A stretch of 64,000 nt of DNA from NCBI RefSeq assembly GCF_009834185.1, contig NZ_CP047173.1, forward strand, positions 4,092,001 to 4,156,000, in the 5' to 3' direction. Both the position numbers and the translations under genes were made by a program. Shown in pieces: positions 51,518-59,350 of this stretch. Source of the DNA: Rathayibacter sp. VKM Ac-2760 (GTDB lineage Bacteria > Actinomycetota > Actinomycetes > Actinomycetales > Microbacteriaceae). The notes beneath the pieces are model-generated. The model ran no database searches, was not told the DNA's origin, and saw only the letters and a program-made list of their open reading frames with translations. Each line of letters opens with the position of its first letter. Position 1 is the stretch's first letter.

Positions 51518-52528
51518 TCATCCCTGCCGCTCGGCCGCTTCCCCCGGCTCCGGACTCGCGGACGTCGACGGCTCGGCGTGAGCGTCGAGTCGACGGGCGA
51601 GCCCGGTCATCGCCGCGCTCAGCTCCGCCTGCCCGGACACCTGGAACGGCACTCCCAGGCCGGCGAACCGAGCCGCCAGCGCGGTCCACGACCAGGACCC
51701 CGCGGTGAGGCGACAGCGCCCCGAGCCGAGCACCTCGAGGACGTCGTCCGCCCCGAGGTAGGGCCGGACCGCGTCGGCAGCGACCTCGAGGTCCGCCGTG
51801 CCGACGCAGGGCGGGCCGCTGGTCCCGTCTCCGCCGCGGAACCGGGAGTCGACGAAGACCGCCGGGTCGCCTCCCGGCACCTCGCGCCGCGCGAAGGGCG
51901 CGCCGGTGGGGCTGTCGGGCCGGATCCGGTCGACGCGGTAGGTGCGCCAGTCGTCGCGGTCCGGCACCCACGCGAGCAGGTACCAGCGGCCGTTCCGCGC
52001 GACGACGGCGTGCGGCTGGACGCGGATCGACGGCCGGTCGCCGGTCCCCGTCTCCGGCGAGGCGTAGGCGAAGCGGAGGATCTGCCGATCGCGCACCGCG
52101 GTGCTCACCGCGATGAGGACGTCGGGGTCGACGGTGTCGCGACCGGGGGCGACGACCACCTGCACCGCGTCGACCCGGGCGCGGAGTCGGGTGGGCATCA
52201 CCTGGCGCACGGTCGCGAGCGCCCGGGTCGCCGCTTCCGCGATGTCCGCCCCGGAGGCGGGGGCGACCGCGAGCGCGAGCGCGACGGCGACCGCCTGCTC
52301 CTCGTCGAAGAGCAGCGGCGGCAGCTCGGACCCCGCGGCGAGCCGGTAGCCGCCGGCCGGTCCCCGTGCGGCATCGATGCGGTAGCCGAGGCCGCGCAGG
52401 CGGTCGACGTCGCGGCGCACCGTCCGCGGGCTGACGTCCAGTCGCTGCGCGAGGACCTCACCGGCCCACTCCCGGCGCACCTGCAGCAGCGAGAGCAGTT
52501 CGAGCATGCGCGAGGAGGGTCCGGTCAC
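51518..52528 (-). CDS. WYL-domain transcriptional regulator (YafY-like)
   Basis: A 336-residue regulator with an HTH_11-type winged helix (LLQVRREWAGEVLAQRLDVS, PRTVRRDVDRLRGLGYRID), a hinge GPAGGYRLAAGSELPPLLFD, and a WYL domain (RNGRWYLLAWVPDRDDWRTY) with a WCX C-terminal extension. GTG 52528 is at the start of the conserved region. It is divergent from a VOC-family gene 107 bases away, which it may regulate. Confidence 0.92.
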   Translation of the reverse strand: MTGPSSRMLELLSLLQVRREWAGEVLAQRLDVSPRTVRRDVDRLRGLGYRIDAARGPAGGYRLAAGSELPPLLFDEEQAVAVALALAVAPASGADIAEAATRALATVRQVMPTRLRARVDAVQVVVAPGRDTVDPDVLIAVSTAVRDRQILRFAYASPETGTGDRPSIRVQPHAVVARNGRWYLLAWVPDRDDWRTYRVDRIRPDSPTGAPFARREVPGGDPAVFVDSRFRGGDGTSGPPCVGTADLEVAADAVRPYLGADDVLEVLGSGRCRLTAGSWSWTALAARFAGLGVPFQVSGQAELSAAMTGLARRLDAHAEPSTSASPEPGEAAERQG

Positions 52529-52635
52529 GGATTCCAGTGTCCAGGAAGAAGAGGACAGGATCCGACCGCATCTCCCGGCAGGCTGGCGGCACGGCGGCCG
52601 TTCGGGCCGCCAGGACACCGATCAGGAGAGCCATC

Positions 52636-53052
52636 ATGACCTTCACCGTCACGCCGCACCTCAACTTCGACGGCGACGCCCGCGCGGCGCTCGAGTTCTA
52701 CGGCGCCGCCCTCGGCGTCGAGCCCACCGTCGTGACCTACGGCCAGATCGGCGCGTCCGAGGACCCGGCGTGGGCCGACCGCGTCGTGTACGGGGACGTC
52801 GTCACACCCGACGGCTTCGCGATCAAGGCGTTCGACGTCTGGCCGCACCAGACCTGGGACCAGGGCTCGAACGCGTTCTACGCCTACGTCGAGGGCACCG
52901 ACGAGGCGGCGATCACCCGGCTCTGGCACGGACTGCTCGAGGGCGCCGAGATCCGACAGCCCCTCGGCCCCTCCGCCTGGTCACCGCTCGCCGGGCAGCT
53001 CCGCGACCGCTTCGGCGTGATCTGGGCCCTGGACGTCCCCGCCGCGCGCTGA
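52636..53052 (+). CDS. VOC-family protein, PhnB/glyoxalase-like
   Basis: A 138-residue protein with two beta-alpha-beta-beta-beta modules (TPHLNFDGDARAALEFYGAA; FAIKAFDVWPHQTWDQG). LRDRFGVIWALDV is the usual 3' motif of PhnB-like proteins. Despite the name, PhnB-like proteins have no proven phosphonate role. CAGGAGAG precedes the ATG. It is probably controlled by the divergent WYL regulator. Confidence 0.88.
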   Translation: MTFTVTPHLNFDGDARAALEFYGAALGVEPTVVTYGQIGASEDPAWADRVVYGDVVTPDGFAIKAFDVWPHQTWDQGSNAFYAYVEGTDEAAITRLWHGLLEGAEIRQPLGPSAWSPLAGQLRDRFGVIWALDVPAAR

Positions 53053-53123
53053 TCGCGGGGCGCCTCCGGCCTGCCCTAGTGTCGGCAGAGCCGGGGGCGT
53101 CGCGCTCCCGCTGAGGGGATCCC

Positions 53124-54005
53124 ATGTCACTGCTTCCGCGCGCCGCCGCCCGGCGCACGCTCGCTCTCGCCGCCGCCGTCCTGGTCGCCGGCTCCGCACT
53201 CGCCACTCCCGCGTTCGCCGAGGAGACGGACGGGCCCGCCGTGATCACCGGTCGAGTCCTGTTCGAAGGATCACCGGACGCCCCTCCCGCCGCCGGAACC
53301 GGGGTGCTGCTCCTCCCCGTGTCCACCGGCGAGGTGCAGGCCGGCGTCTCGACGACCACGGCCGCGGACGGCTCCTTCACCGCGACCGTCGAACCCGGGG
53401 TGGGCTACTTCGTCGCCGCCACGGTCGAGGACGGCCTGCACGTGCCCCGCGACCTCGGCGCGACCGGCCGCTTCACGCCCGGCACCGTCGTCTCCGCCGA
53501 CGCCGGCGAGACCCTCGTGCTGCCGAGCTACGTCGTCCCGCTCGGAGCGACGATCAGCGGCCACGTGGTGACCGATGACGGCGCCCCGGTCCCGGTCTCC
53601 GCCTACCAGGGCCCCCTCGTCGGCTACACCGACTCCGTCACGGACGGGAACGGGGACTACACCGTCCGCGGACTCGACCCCGACCTGGGCACCTCCTTCA
53701 CCGTCGCGTTCGGCTCCGACGGAGACGGCGGCGCGCAGGAGTGGTGGCGCGACAGCCCGACCCAGGACGGCGCGGAGCCCATCGTCATCACGAGCCTCGA
53801 CCAGGCCGTCACCGGCATCGACGCGGACCTGCGCACCCCGCGCGCGAACCCGCTCGACGCCGCCCCCTGCCTCGATCGCTCGACGCTCACCCTCGCGAAG
53901 GCGACCGCCGCCGCCCGCGCGTATCTCCGCAGCCACCCGGACCTCGACGCCCTGTCGACCCTCACCCGCGCCGACGTGAAGCAGTACCTCGCGCGCTGCG
54001 CGTGA
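53124..54005 (+). CDS. Secreted protein with carboxypeptidase-regulatory-like folds
   Basis: A 293-residue precursor with a signal peptide (RRTLALAAAVLVAGSALATP, ending FAEET). The mature part has two beta-sandwich repeats of CarboxypepD_reg type (TGRVLFEGSPDAPPAAGTGV; ISGHVVTDDGAPVPVSAYQG). The C-terminal 40 residues (TAAARAYLRSHPDLDALSTL, RADVKQYLARC) are a separate helical segment with two cysteines nearby, loosely like hemophore-type domains. The function is unknown. Confidence 0.78.
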   Translation: MSLLPRAAARRTLALAAAVLVAGSALATPAFAEETDGPAVITGRVLFEGSPDAPPAAGTGVLLLPVSTGEVQAGVSTTTAADGSFTATVEPGVGYFVAATVEDGLHVPRDLGATGRFTPGTVVSADAGETLVLPSYVVPLGATISGHVVTDDGAPVPVSAYQGPLVGYTDSVTDGNGDYTVRGLDPDLGTSFTVAFGSDGDGGAQEWWRDSPTQDGAEPIVITSLDQAVTGIDADLRTPRANPLDAAPCLDRSTLTLAKATAAARAYLRSHPDLDALSTLTRADVKQYLARCA

Positions 54006-54067
54006 CGGTCGGCTCGGATCGGCGCCAGCCCTCGGCCGCGCGGTGATCGAGGGGCTTGGATGAGGAC

Positions 54068-54580
54068 ATGCAGACACTCCTCCCCGCCGACGATGCGCAG
54101 CCGTGGGCGGTCACCGGCGGGGTCGGCCCCGACGAGGACGTGACGATCGCCATCGATCGCGGGCCGGACATCGCCCGCTGCTCGGTCCGCACCCTGACGC
54201 GCCCCAGGATCCGCCTGGGCCCTCGCGGCAGCGTGCACGGAGTGGCGACGGATGCGGTGGCGATCGCCGCCCTCGCCGCCGGCTGCCTCCTCCTCGACGT
54301 CGTCCCCGCCGGACTCCCGCACGACGAGCTGGTCGCCGCGATGAAGGACGCCGACGCCCGGTCGCTCGCCCTCGCCCGGGACCGAGCGGCGTGGTCCGTC
54401 ACCGCGCTGCCCCTCGACGGGATCGACTACGCCCTCTTCACCCGGAGCATCCCCGAGGGGACACTCGCCCACGCCGACCTCGGCCGGACCACGATCGCGA
54501 TGTGGAGCCGGGGTCCGCTCTTCGACGGCCCCTTCCGCCTCGCGGACATCGACCCGAGCGAGCACCTGCCCGGTCGCTGA
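54068..54580 (+). CDS. Hypothetical protein (170 residues)
   Basis: I do not recognise this protein. It has no signal peptide or membrane segment. Conserved-looking stretches are VTIAIDRGPDIARCSVRTLT, PRIRLGPRGSVHGVATDAVA and YALFTRSIPEGTLAHADLGR. Codon use matches the neighbours, so it is probably a real gene. ATG 54068 follows GGGGCTTGGATGAGGAC; TTG 54056 is also in frame. Confidence 0.65.
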   Translation: MQTLLPADDAQPWAVTGGVGPDEDVTIAIDRGPDIARCSVRTLTRPRIRLGPRGSVHGVATDAVAIAALAAGCLLLDVVPAGLPHDELVAAMKDADARSLALARDRAAWSVTALPLDGIDYALFTRSIPEGTLAHADLGRTTIAMWSRGPLFDGPFRLADIDPSEHLPGR

Positions 54581-54645
54581 CCGGGCCCTCGGGAGGGGCG
54601 GCGCCACCGACAGGATCGGCCGGGCAGCGGGTCGGCGAGCGGGCG

Positions 54646-55470
54646 TCAGGTCGTCGCCGGCCAGCGGGGGTCGAGGCGGTAGTCCTCGATCCGCCTGTCC
54701 AGGGCGGCGCGGACCTGGCCGGGGGCGTCGTCGCCGACCAGCAGGCGGAGCCGGTGGTCGGCGGGATCGGCGACGTGCGCGAGGACGGCGGCCGCGATCG
54801 TGGCGGGGGAGGCACCGCCGCCGGTCCCGTCGGACGGCCACGGCACCTCGGCGGTTCCGAAGAGACCGGCCCGGAGCTCGTCGTACTCGGGAACGGGCGT
54901 CGCGAAGCGCATGCTGCCGGCCGCCCACTCGGTGTCGATCGCGCCGGGTTCGACGATCGTGGTGCGCACGCCGAACGCGGCGACCTCCGCCGCCATCGCC
55001 TCCGTCCACCCCTCGAGACCCCACTTCGCCGCGTTGTAGAGACCGAGCATCGGCACGGTGCCGACGGCCCCGACCGTCGAGATCTGGACGATGTGCCCTC
55101 CTCCCTGACTCCGCATCACGGGCACCGCCGCCTGCGAGAGCCAGAGCGGGCCGAGAAGATCGGTGTCGAGAAGATCCCGCACCTCGCCCTCCGCCACTTC
55201 TTCGGCGGCGCCGACGAGGCCGTAGCCGGCGTTGTTGACCAGCACGTCCAGCCGCCCGAGCCGAGCGACCACCGCGGCGACGGCGGCCCTCGCCGCCGCC
55301 CGGTCGCGGACGTCGAGACGCAGGACGTGCAGCCGCTCGTGCACCGGGAGAGCGTGCTCCCCGCGCACGGTCGCGACGACGGCGTGCCCCTCCGCCAGTG
55401 CGGCGAGGGTGAGGGCGCGGCCGAGACCGCGACCGGCTCCGGTGATCATCCAGACCTGTCGAGCGTTCAT
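54646..55470 (-). CDS. Short-chain dehydrogenase/reductase
   Basis: A 274-residue classical SDR. Cofactor motif WMITGAGRGLGRALTLAALA, NNAGYGL, catalytic Ser in VQISTVGAV, and YNAAKWGLEGW with the catalytic Tyr and Lys. TIVEPGAIDT is the usual C-terminal block. An Arg after the GAGRG motif fits NADPH. It is divergent from a TetR regulator across a perfect palindrome, so it is probably its target. GTG 55479 is an alternative start. Confidence 0.93.
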   Translation of the reverse strand: MNARQVWMITGAGRGLGRALTLAALAEGHAVVATVRGEHALPVHERLHVLRLDVRDRAAARAAVAAVVARLGRLDVLVNNAGYGLVGAAEEVAEGEVRDLLDTDLLGPLWLSQAAVPVMRSQGGGHIVQISTVGAVGTVPMLGLYNAAKWGLEGWTEAMAAEVAAFGVRTTIVEPGAIDTEWAAGSMRFATPVPEYDELRAGLFGTAEVPWPSDGTGGGASPATIAAAVLAHVADPADHRLRLLVGDDAPGQVRAALDRRIEDYRLDPRWPATT

Positions 55471-55488
55471 GCGGCTCACCCTACACAG

Positions 55489-55509
55489 AATGAGACGGAG
55501 CGTCTCGTT
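55489..55509. promoter_or_regulatory. TetR operator-like palindrome between SDR and TetR genes
   Basis: GAGACG (55492-55497) and CGTCTC (55501-55506) are inverted around GAG, and the symmetry extends to AA and TT at the ends (55489-55509). It lies in the 57-bp spacer between the divergent starts, where repressor binding would block both promoters. Confidence 0.65.
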
Positions 55510-55527
55510 TCATGAGAGGATCGGGGC

Positions 55528-56091
55528 ATGGCCAGCACGCGGACGCGGACACGGGTGCACGACGCGGTGCTCGCGCTCGTCGCCGACGTCGGATTCACCG
55601 GACTGACGATGGAGGGCATCGCCGGCCGCGCGGGCGTGGGCAAGCAGACGCTCTACCGGACCTGGCCGTCGACGGCGGCGATCGTGTTCGACGCCCTGCT
55701 CGCGCGGAGCGAGACGCCGGAGGGCGTGGTCGCCGTGCCGGACAGCGGCGACCTGAGGTCCGACCTCCTCCTCCTGGTGCAGGAGACGGTCGCGGAGCTG
55801 ACCGCTCCCGGCACCGAACCGCTGCTGCGGGCGGTCACCGCGGCGATCCAGACCGACGTCGGCCTCGCCCGCCAATACCGCGAGCGACTGCTCGAGCCCC
55901 AGACGGCCGCCGTCGCTCAGCGCTTCGAGCGCGGCGGCGCCCCCGATCCGGTCGCGGCGGCCGAGCTGCTTCTCGGTCCAGTCCTGCATCGCTGGCTGCT
56001 CCGCAGCGGCGCCTTCACACCGGAGTGGGCGGAGGGCCACGTCGACCGGGTGCTGCTCGGCGTCCGGCCCGGCGGTACTGTTCCCGCATGA
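55528..56091 (+). CDS. TetR-family transcriptional regulator
   Basis: A 187-residue regulator with the helix-turn-helix VHDAVLALVADVGFTGLTME, GIAGRAGVGKQTLYRTWPST and a C-terminal TetR_C-type ligand domain (LLLGPVLHRWLLRSGAF). It probably represses the divergent SDR and, through the four-base overlap with the LysE gene, its own operon. Confidence 0.92.
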   Translation: MASTRTRTRVHDAVLALVADVGFTGLTMEGIAGRAGVGKQTLYRTWPSTAAIVFDALLARSETPEGVVAVPDSGDLRSDLLLLVQETVAELTAPGTEPLLRAVTAAIQTDVGLARQYRERLLEPQTAAVAQRFERGGAPDPVAAAELLLGPVLHRWLLRSGAFTPEWAEGHVDRVLLGVRPGGTVPA

Positions 56092-56720
56092 TCTCCCCCG
56101 AGCACTTCCTGGCGTTCGCTCTCGCCTCGGTGGCCCTGATCGTCATCCCCGGGCCGAGCGTCCTCTTCACGATCAGCCGGTCGATCGCCTACGGCCGCCG
56201 GGCGGGCGTGCTGAGCCTGGTCGGCAACGCGCTCGGGATCATGCCCGCGATCCTCGCCGTCGCCTTCGGGATCGGCGCCGTCGTCGCGGCCTCGGTCGTC
56301 GCGTTCACCGTGCTCAAGCTCGCGGGAGCCGCTTACCTCGTCTGGCTCGGAGTGCAGGCGATCCGCCACCGGCACGCGCGCGCCGGCACGTCCGCCACCG
56401 CCCCGGCGTCCTCCTGGACGCTCCTGCGCCAGGGCTTCGTCGTCGGGCTCACCAACCCGAAGACCATCGCCTTCTTCGTCGCCGTCCTCCCCCAGTTCGT
56501 CGACCCGGCCGCCGGCCCCGTCTGGGCGCAGCTGCTGCTGCTCGGCTTCACCTTCCAGGGCCTGGCCCTGCTCTGCGACAGCGTGTGGGCCCTCGCTGCG
56601 GGCACCGCGCGCTCGTGGTTCGCGTCGTCACCGAAGCGGCTGTCCACCCTCACCGGCACCGGCGGCGTCCTGATGATCGGCCTCGGCGGCACCCTCGCCC
56701 TCACCGGCTCGAAGAGCTGA
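56088..56720 (+). CDS. LysE-family amino-acid/metabolite exporter
   Basis: A 210-residue membrane protein with six hydrophobic segments. Family motifs are LIVIPGPSVLFTISRSIAYG, GRRAGVLSLVGNALGIMPAI and QGFVVGLTNPKTIAFFVAVL. It probably exports an amino acid or related compound. The ATG overlaps the TetR stop by four bases. Its 3' end overlaps a convergent methyltransferase frame by 93 bp. Confidence 0.92.
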   Translation: MISPEHFLAFALASVALIVIPGPSVLFTISRSIAYGRRAGVLSLVGNALGIMPAILAVAFGIGAVVAASVVAFTVLKLAGAAYLVWLGVQAIRHRHARAGTSATAPASSWTLLRQGFVVGLTNPKTIAFFVAVLPQFVDPAAGPVWAQLLLLGFTFQGLALLCDSVWALAAGTARSWFASSPKRLSTLTGTGGVLMIGLGGTLALTGSKS

Positions 56721-57323
56721 TCGCCGGAGCCGAGCCAGGATTGCGGCGTGCGGGCGGGGCGTCGGAGCGGCCCCGGTGCGGGTGTGGGTCTCGAGCACCT
56801 CGAACCCCGCCGCCTCGAGCTCGCGCGCGAGCAGATCGGGCGGCCAGCGGTAGGCGGTGACGACCGCGTGGTCGAACGGCTCGAGGTCGCGGCCGAGGAA
56901 GAAGCCGACGAGGAGCCGGCCGTCCGGCCGGAGCACCCGCGCGAACTCGTCGAGGGCACGGCGGAGCGTCCCCGGCTCGTGGTGGACGAGGGAGTACCAG
57001 GCCAGGACTCCCCCGTACGTGCCGTCGGGGTCGGTCAGAGCATCGAGGTCGCCGACCGCGAACGGCACGCCGGGGTGCACGGCGCGAGCGTGATCGACGA
57101 AGGCGCCGACCCGATCGACGCCGCGGGCGTCGTGGCCGCGCTCGGCGAGGTGGGCGGTCCAGTGCCCGGGCCCGCAGCCGGCGTCGAGCAGCGGGCCGTC
57201 GACCGTCGCGGCCCACGCCGTCACCAGGCGCTCGTCGGACGGATGCACCGCCGCCATCGACCCCAGCTGCGCCGCGTACTCCGCAGCCCGGCGACCGTAC
57301 GCTCCCGCCACGTCCGATGCCAC
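56628..57323 (-). CDS. Class I SAM-dependent methyltransferase
   Basis: A 231-residue protein with SAM motif I LLDAGCGPGHWTAHLAERGH, motif II around FAVGDLDALTD and LRPDGRLLVGFFLG. This fits ubiquinone/menaquinone-type small-molecule methyltransferases of unknown substrate. The last 29 residues (from about AGEGEGAAEAD) run antisense to the LysE gene and look unlike a natural C-terminus, so the frame may have lost its original stop. GTG 57323 is the only good start. Confidence 0.85.
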   Translation of the reverse strand: MASDVAGAYGRRAAEYAAQLGSMAAVHPSDERLVTAWAATVDGPLLDAGCGPGHWTAHLAERGHDARGVDRVGAFVDHARAVHPGVPFAVGDLDALTDPDGTYGGVLAWYSLVHHEPGTLRRALDEFARVLRPDGRLLVGFFLGRDLEPFDHAVVTAYRWPPDLLARELEAAGFEVLETHTRTGAAPTPRPHAAILARLRRSALRAGEGEGAAEADHQDAAGAGEGGQPLR

Positions 57324-57365
57324 GCGGCAAGCCTAGGCTCACGGCGAGCCGGGCCGACCCGCGAA

Positions 57366-57388
57366 ATGTGCCACAGCCTGTGGCACAT
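57366..57388. repeat. Perfect 23-bp palindrome
   Basis: Arms ATGTGCCACAG and CTGTGGCACAT flank a single C. It lies 43 bp upstream of the methyltransferase start in the 421-bp spacer 57324-57744, which otherwise holds only the REP copy at 57523. It could be an operator or a hairpin. Confidence 0.6.
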
Positions 57389-57522
57389 CTGCCGTCAGCT
57401 CCGGTGCGTCGTGATCGAGCTGAAGGAGGGCGCGTTCGAGCCGTCCTTCACCGGGGGGCTCGGCCCTCCCTCGCCGATGGAGCAGCCCGCGGCCCCTTGC
57501 AGATCAGCTGGCCCGCGGCCTC

Positions 57523-57620
57523 TTGCTGATCGAGTAGCCCGCGGAGCGGGCGTATCGAGATCCCGCACGCCTGGACACGTGGGTCTCGATACGCCCCTCC
57601 GGGGCAACTCGACCAGCAGG
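57523..57620. repeat. REP-like palindromic repeat, copy 2
   Basis: Nearly identical to copy 1 (8285-8380): TGATCGAGTAGCCCGCGG, CGGGCGTATCGAGATCCC, GGGTCTCGATACGCCCCT and GGGGCAACTCGACCAGCA in the same head-to-head layout. The short variable spacer differs. Confidence 0.85.
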
Positions 57621-57744
57621 CAGGCGCGCGGCGCGACCCCCTCGACGCGCCCGCCCCGATGTGAGGTGATGGACCCGGTGCACGACGACGTCCCTCCGGC
57701 TCCGGAGCGGAGCGCGCACCCCACTCGGAAAGGTCGGGTCCGCC

Positions 57745-58740
57745 GTGTCCCTCAGCGTGCTGTTCCTCGGAGGAACGGGCATCATCAGCTCGGAGGGCGT
57801 GCGCCGCGCCCTCGCCGTCGGGCACGACGTGACCGTGCTCAATCGCGGGCGCACCTCGATCCGCCCTCTGCCCGAGGGCGTCCGGACGCTGACCGCCGAC
57901 GTCCGCGACGCCGACGCCGTGCGAGTGGCCCTCGGCGACGAGCGGTTCGACGCGGTCGTCGAGTTCGCCGCGTTCACCCCGGAGCACGTGCAGCAGGACA
58001 TCGACCTGTTCGCCGGCCGCACCGGCCAGTACGTCTTCATCAGCTCGGCCTCGGCCTACCAGAAGCCGCCGTCGCACCTGCCGGTGACGGAGTCGACCCC
58101 GCTGCGGAACCCGTACTGGACCTACTCGCAGGACAAGATCGCCTGCGAGGACCTGCTGGTCGCCGAGTACCGGCGCACCGGCTTCCCGGTGACGATCGTC
58201 CGGCCCTCGCACACCTACGACCGCACGGCGCTGCCGGTCGACGGCGGCTGGACGGTGATCGACCGGATGCGGCGCGGGCTCGAGGTGGTCGTGCCCGGTG
58301 ACGGCACCTCGCTCTGGGCGCTCACGCACAGCAGCGACGTCGCGGTCGGACTCGTCGGGCTGCTCGGCGCGACCGCGGCGATCGGCGAGGCCTTCCACAT
58401 CACGGGCGACGAGACGCCCACCTGGGACCGCATCCACCACGACCTCGCCGCCGCCGCCGGCGCGGACGCGCGCATCGTGCACATCGCTTCCGACGCGATC
58501 GCGGCCGCCGACCCGGAGCTCGGCGCGGGCATCATCGGCGACAAGGCCCACTCGATGGTGTTCGACAACACCAAGATCCGGAGTCTCGTGCCCGCCTTCT
58601 CGCCGGTCGTGCGCTTCAGCGACGGCGCCCGCGAGATCGTCGCCTGGTACGACGCCGACGCGTCGCGCCGCGTCGTCGACGAGCGGATGAACACCCTCTT
58701 CGACGCCCTGATCGAGCGCTACCGCCCCCGCCCGCTCTGA
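57745..58740 (+). CDS. NAD-dependent epimerase/dehydratase family protein
   Basis: A 331-residue extended SDR. The cofactor motif is LFLGGTGIISSEGVRRALAV, and VVEFAAFTPEHVQQDIDLF, ISSASAYQKPPSHLPVTEST and TYSQDKIACEDLLVAEYRR follow, with the catalytic Tyr and Lys in YSQDK. This resembles nucleotide-sugar epimerases and chloroplast-stem-loop-binding-type proteins. The substrate is unknown. GTG 57745 fits the motif. Confidence 0.9.
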   Translation: MSLSVLFLGGTGIISSEGVRRALAVGHDVTVLNRGRTSIRPLPEGVRTLTADVRDADAVRVALGDERFDAVVEFAAFTPEHVQQDIDLFAGRTGQYVFISSASAYQKPPSHLPVTESTPLRNPYWTYSQDKIACEDLLVAEYRRTGFPVTIVRPSHTYDRTALPVDGGWTVIDRMRRGLEVVVPGDGTSLWALTHSSDVAVGLVGLLGATAAIGEAFHITGDETPTWDRIHHDLAAAAGADARIVHIASDAIAAADPELGAGIIGDKAHSMVFDNTKIRSLVPAFSPVVRFSDGAREIVAWYDADASRRVVDERMNTLFDALIERYRPRPL

Positions 58741-58771
58741 CCCCTTCGCCGGTCGAGCAGCCCCGCACTGC

Positions 58772-58880
58772 CTGTCGGTCGAGTAGCCCCGAAGGGGCGT
58801 ATCGAGACCCACCGTCACCAGCACGGTGGGCGGAACCGGATCTCGATACGCCCGCTCCGCGGGCTGCTCGATCAGCAAGG
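58772..58880. repeat. REP-like palindromic repeat, copy 3
   Basis: GGTCGAGTAGCCCCGAAG, GGGGCGTATCGAGACCCA, then a longer spacer and GGATCTCGATACGCCCGC, GCGGGCTGCTCGATCAGC. Same layout as copies 1 and 2 with a longer centre. It lies in the 610-bp gene-free spacer 58741-59350, which also holds copy 4 and two GCAGAACA motifs (58953 and 59033). Confidence 0.85.
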
Positions 58881-59137
58881 GCATTCCCCCAAATCCTCAG
58901 CACGGCGGCCCTTGCAGAGTCCCCTCCGACGTTCTCATCGACTGACGCGGACGCAGAACATCAGCCAGGAGTCCGTCTCATCGCCCATCAGCGATGACAA
59001 GCGCTTCCAGCCGATGCTCTGCCCGCGGCCGCGCAGAACATCTGCTGAGAAGGGGGTCCCTCGGCTGCCCCTGCTGCTCGAGCACCCGCCCAGCGGCCCT
59101 TGCATGCTGGTCGGGCGGCCGCGCAGCGACCCCTGCA

Positions 59138-59242
59138 TGCTGGTCGAGTAGCCCCGCAGGGGCGTATCGAGACCCGCCGTCATCAGCACGTCGGGCGGAG
59201 CCGGATCTCGATACGCCCGCTCCGCCCGCTGCTCGATCAGCA
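59138..59242. repeat. REP-like palindromic repeat, copy 4
   Basis: TGGTCGAGTAGCCCCGCA, GGGGCGTATCGAGACCCG, a spacer, then GGATCTCGATACGCCCGC and CCGCTGCTCGATCAGC. Closest to copy 3, 260 bp to its left in the same spacer. Confidence 0.85.
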
Positions 59243-59350
59243 GCGCCGCCCGGATCCCGAGCTCGTCGATCCACTGGCCCGCGGACCCTCCGCGCACCTA
59301 GGTTGGGGGCACCTGCTCCACTCCGCATCGAGTTCCAACGGAGGAACGAC

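Noticed and set aside
52636..53052. Linking the PhnB-like VOC protein to phosphonate use
   Set aside because: PhnB-like proteins have no demonstrated phosphonate function, and this gene is 21 kb from the phosphonate operon beside an unrelated regulator.
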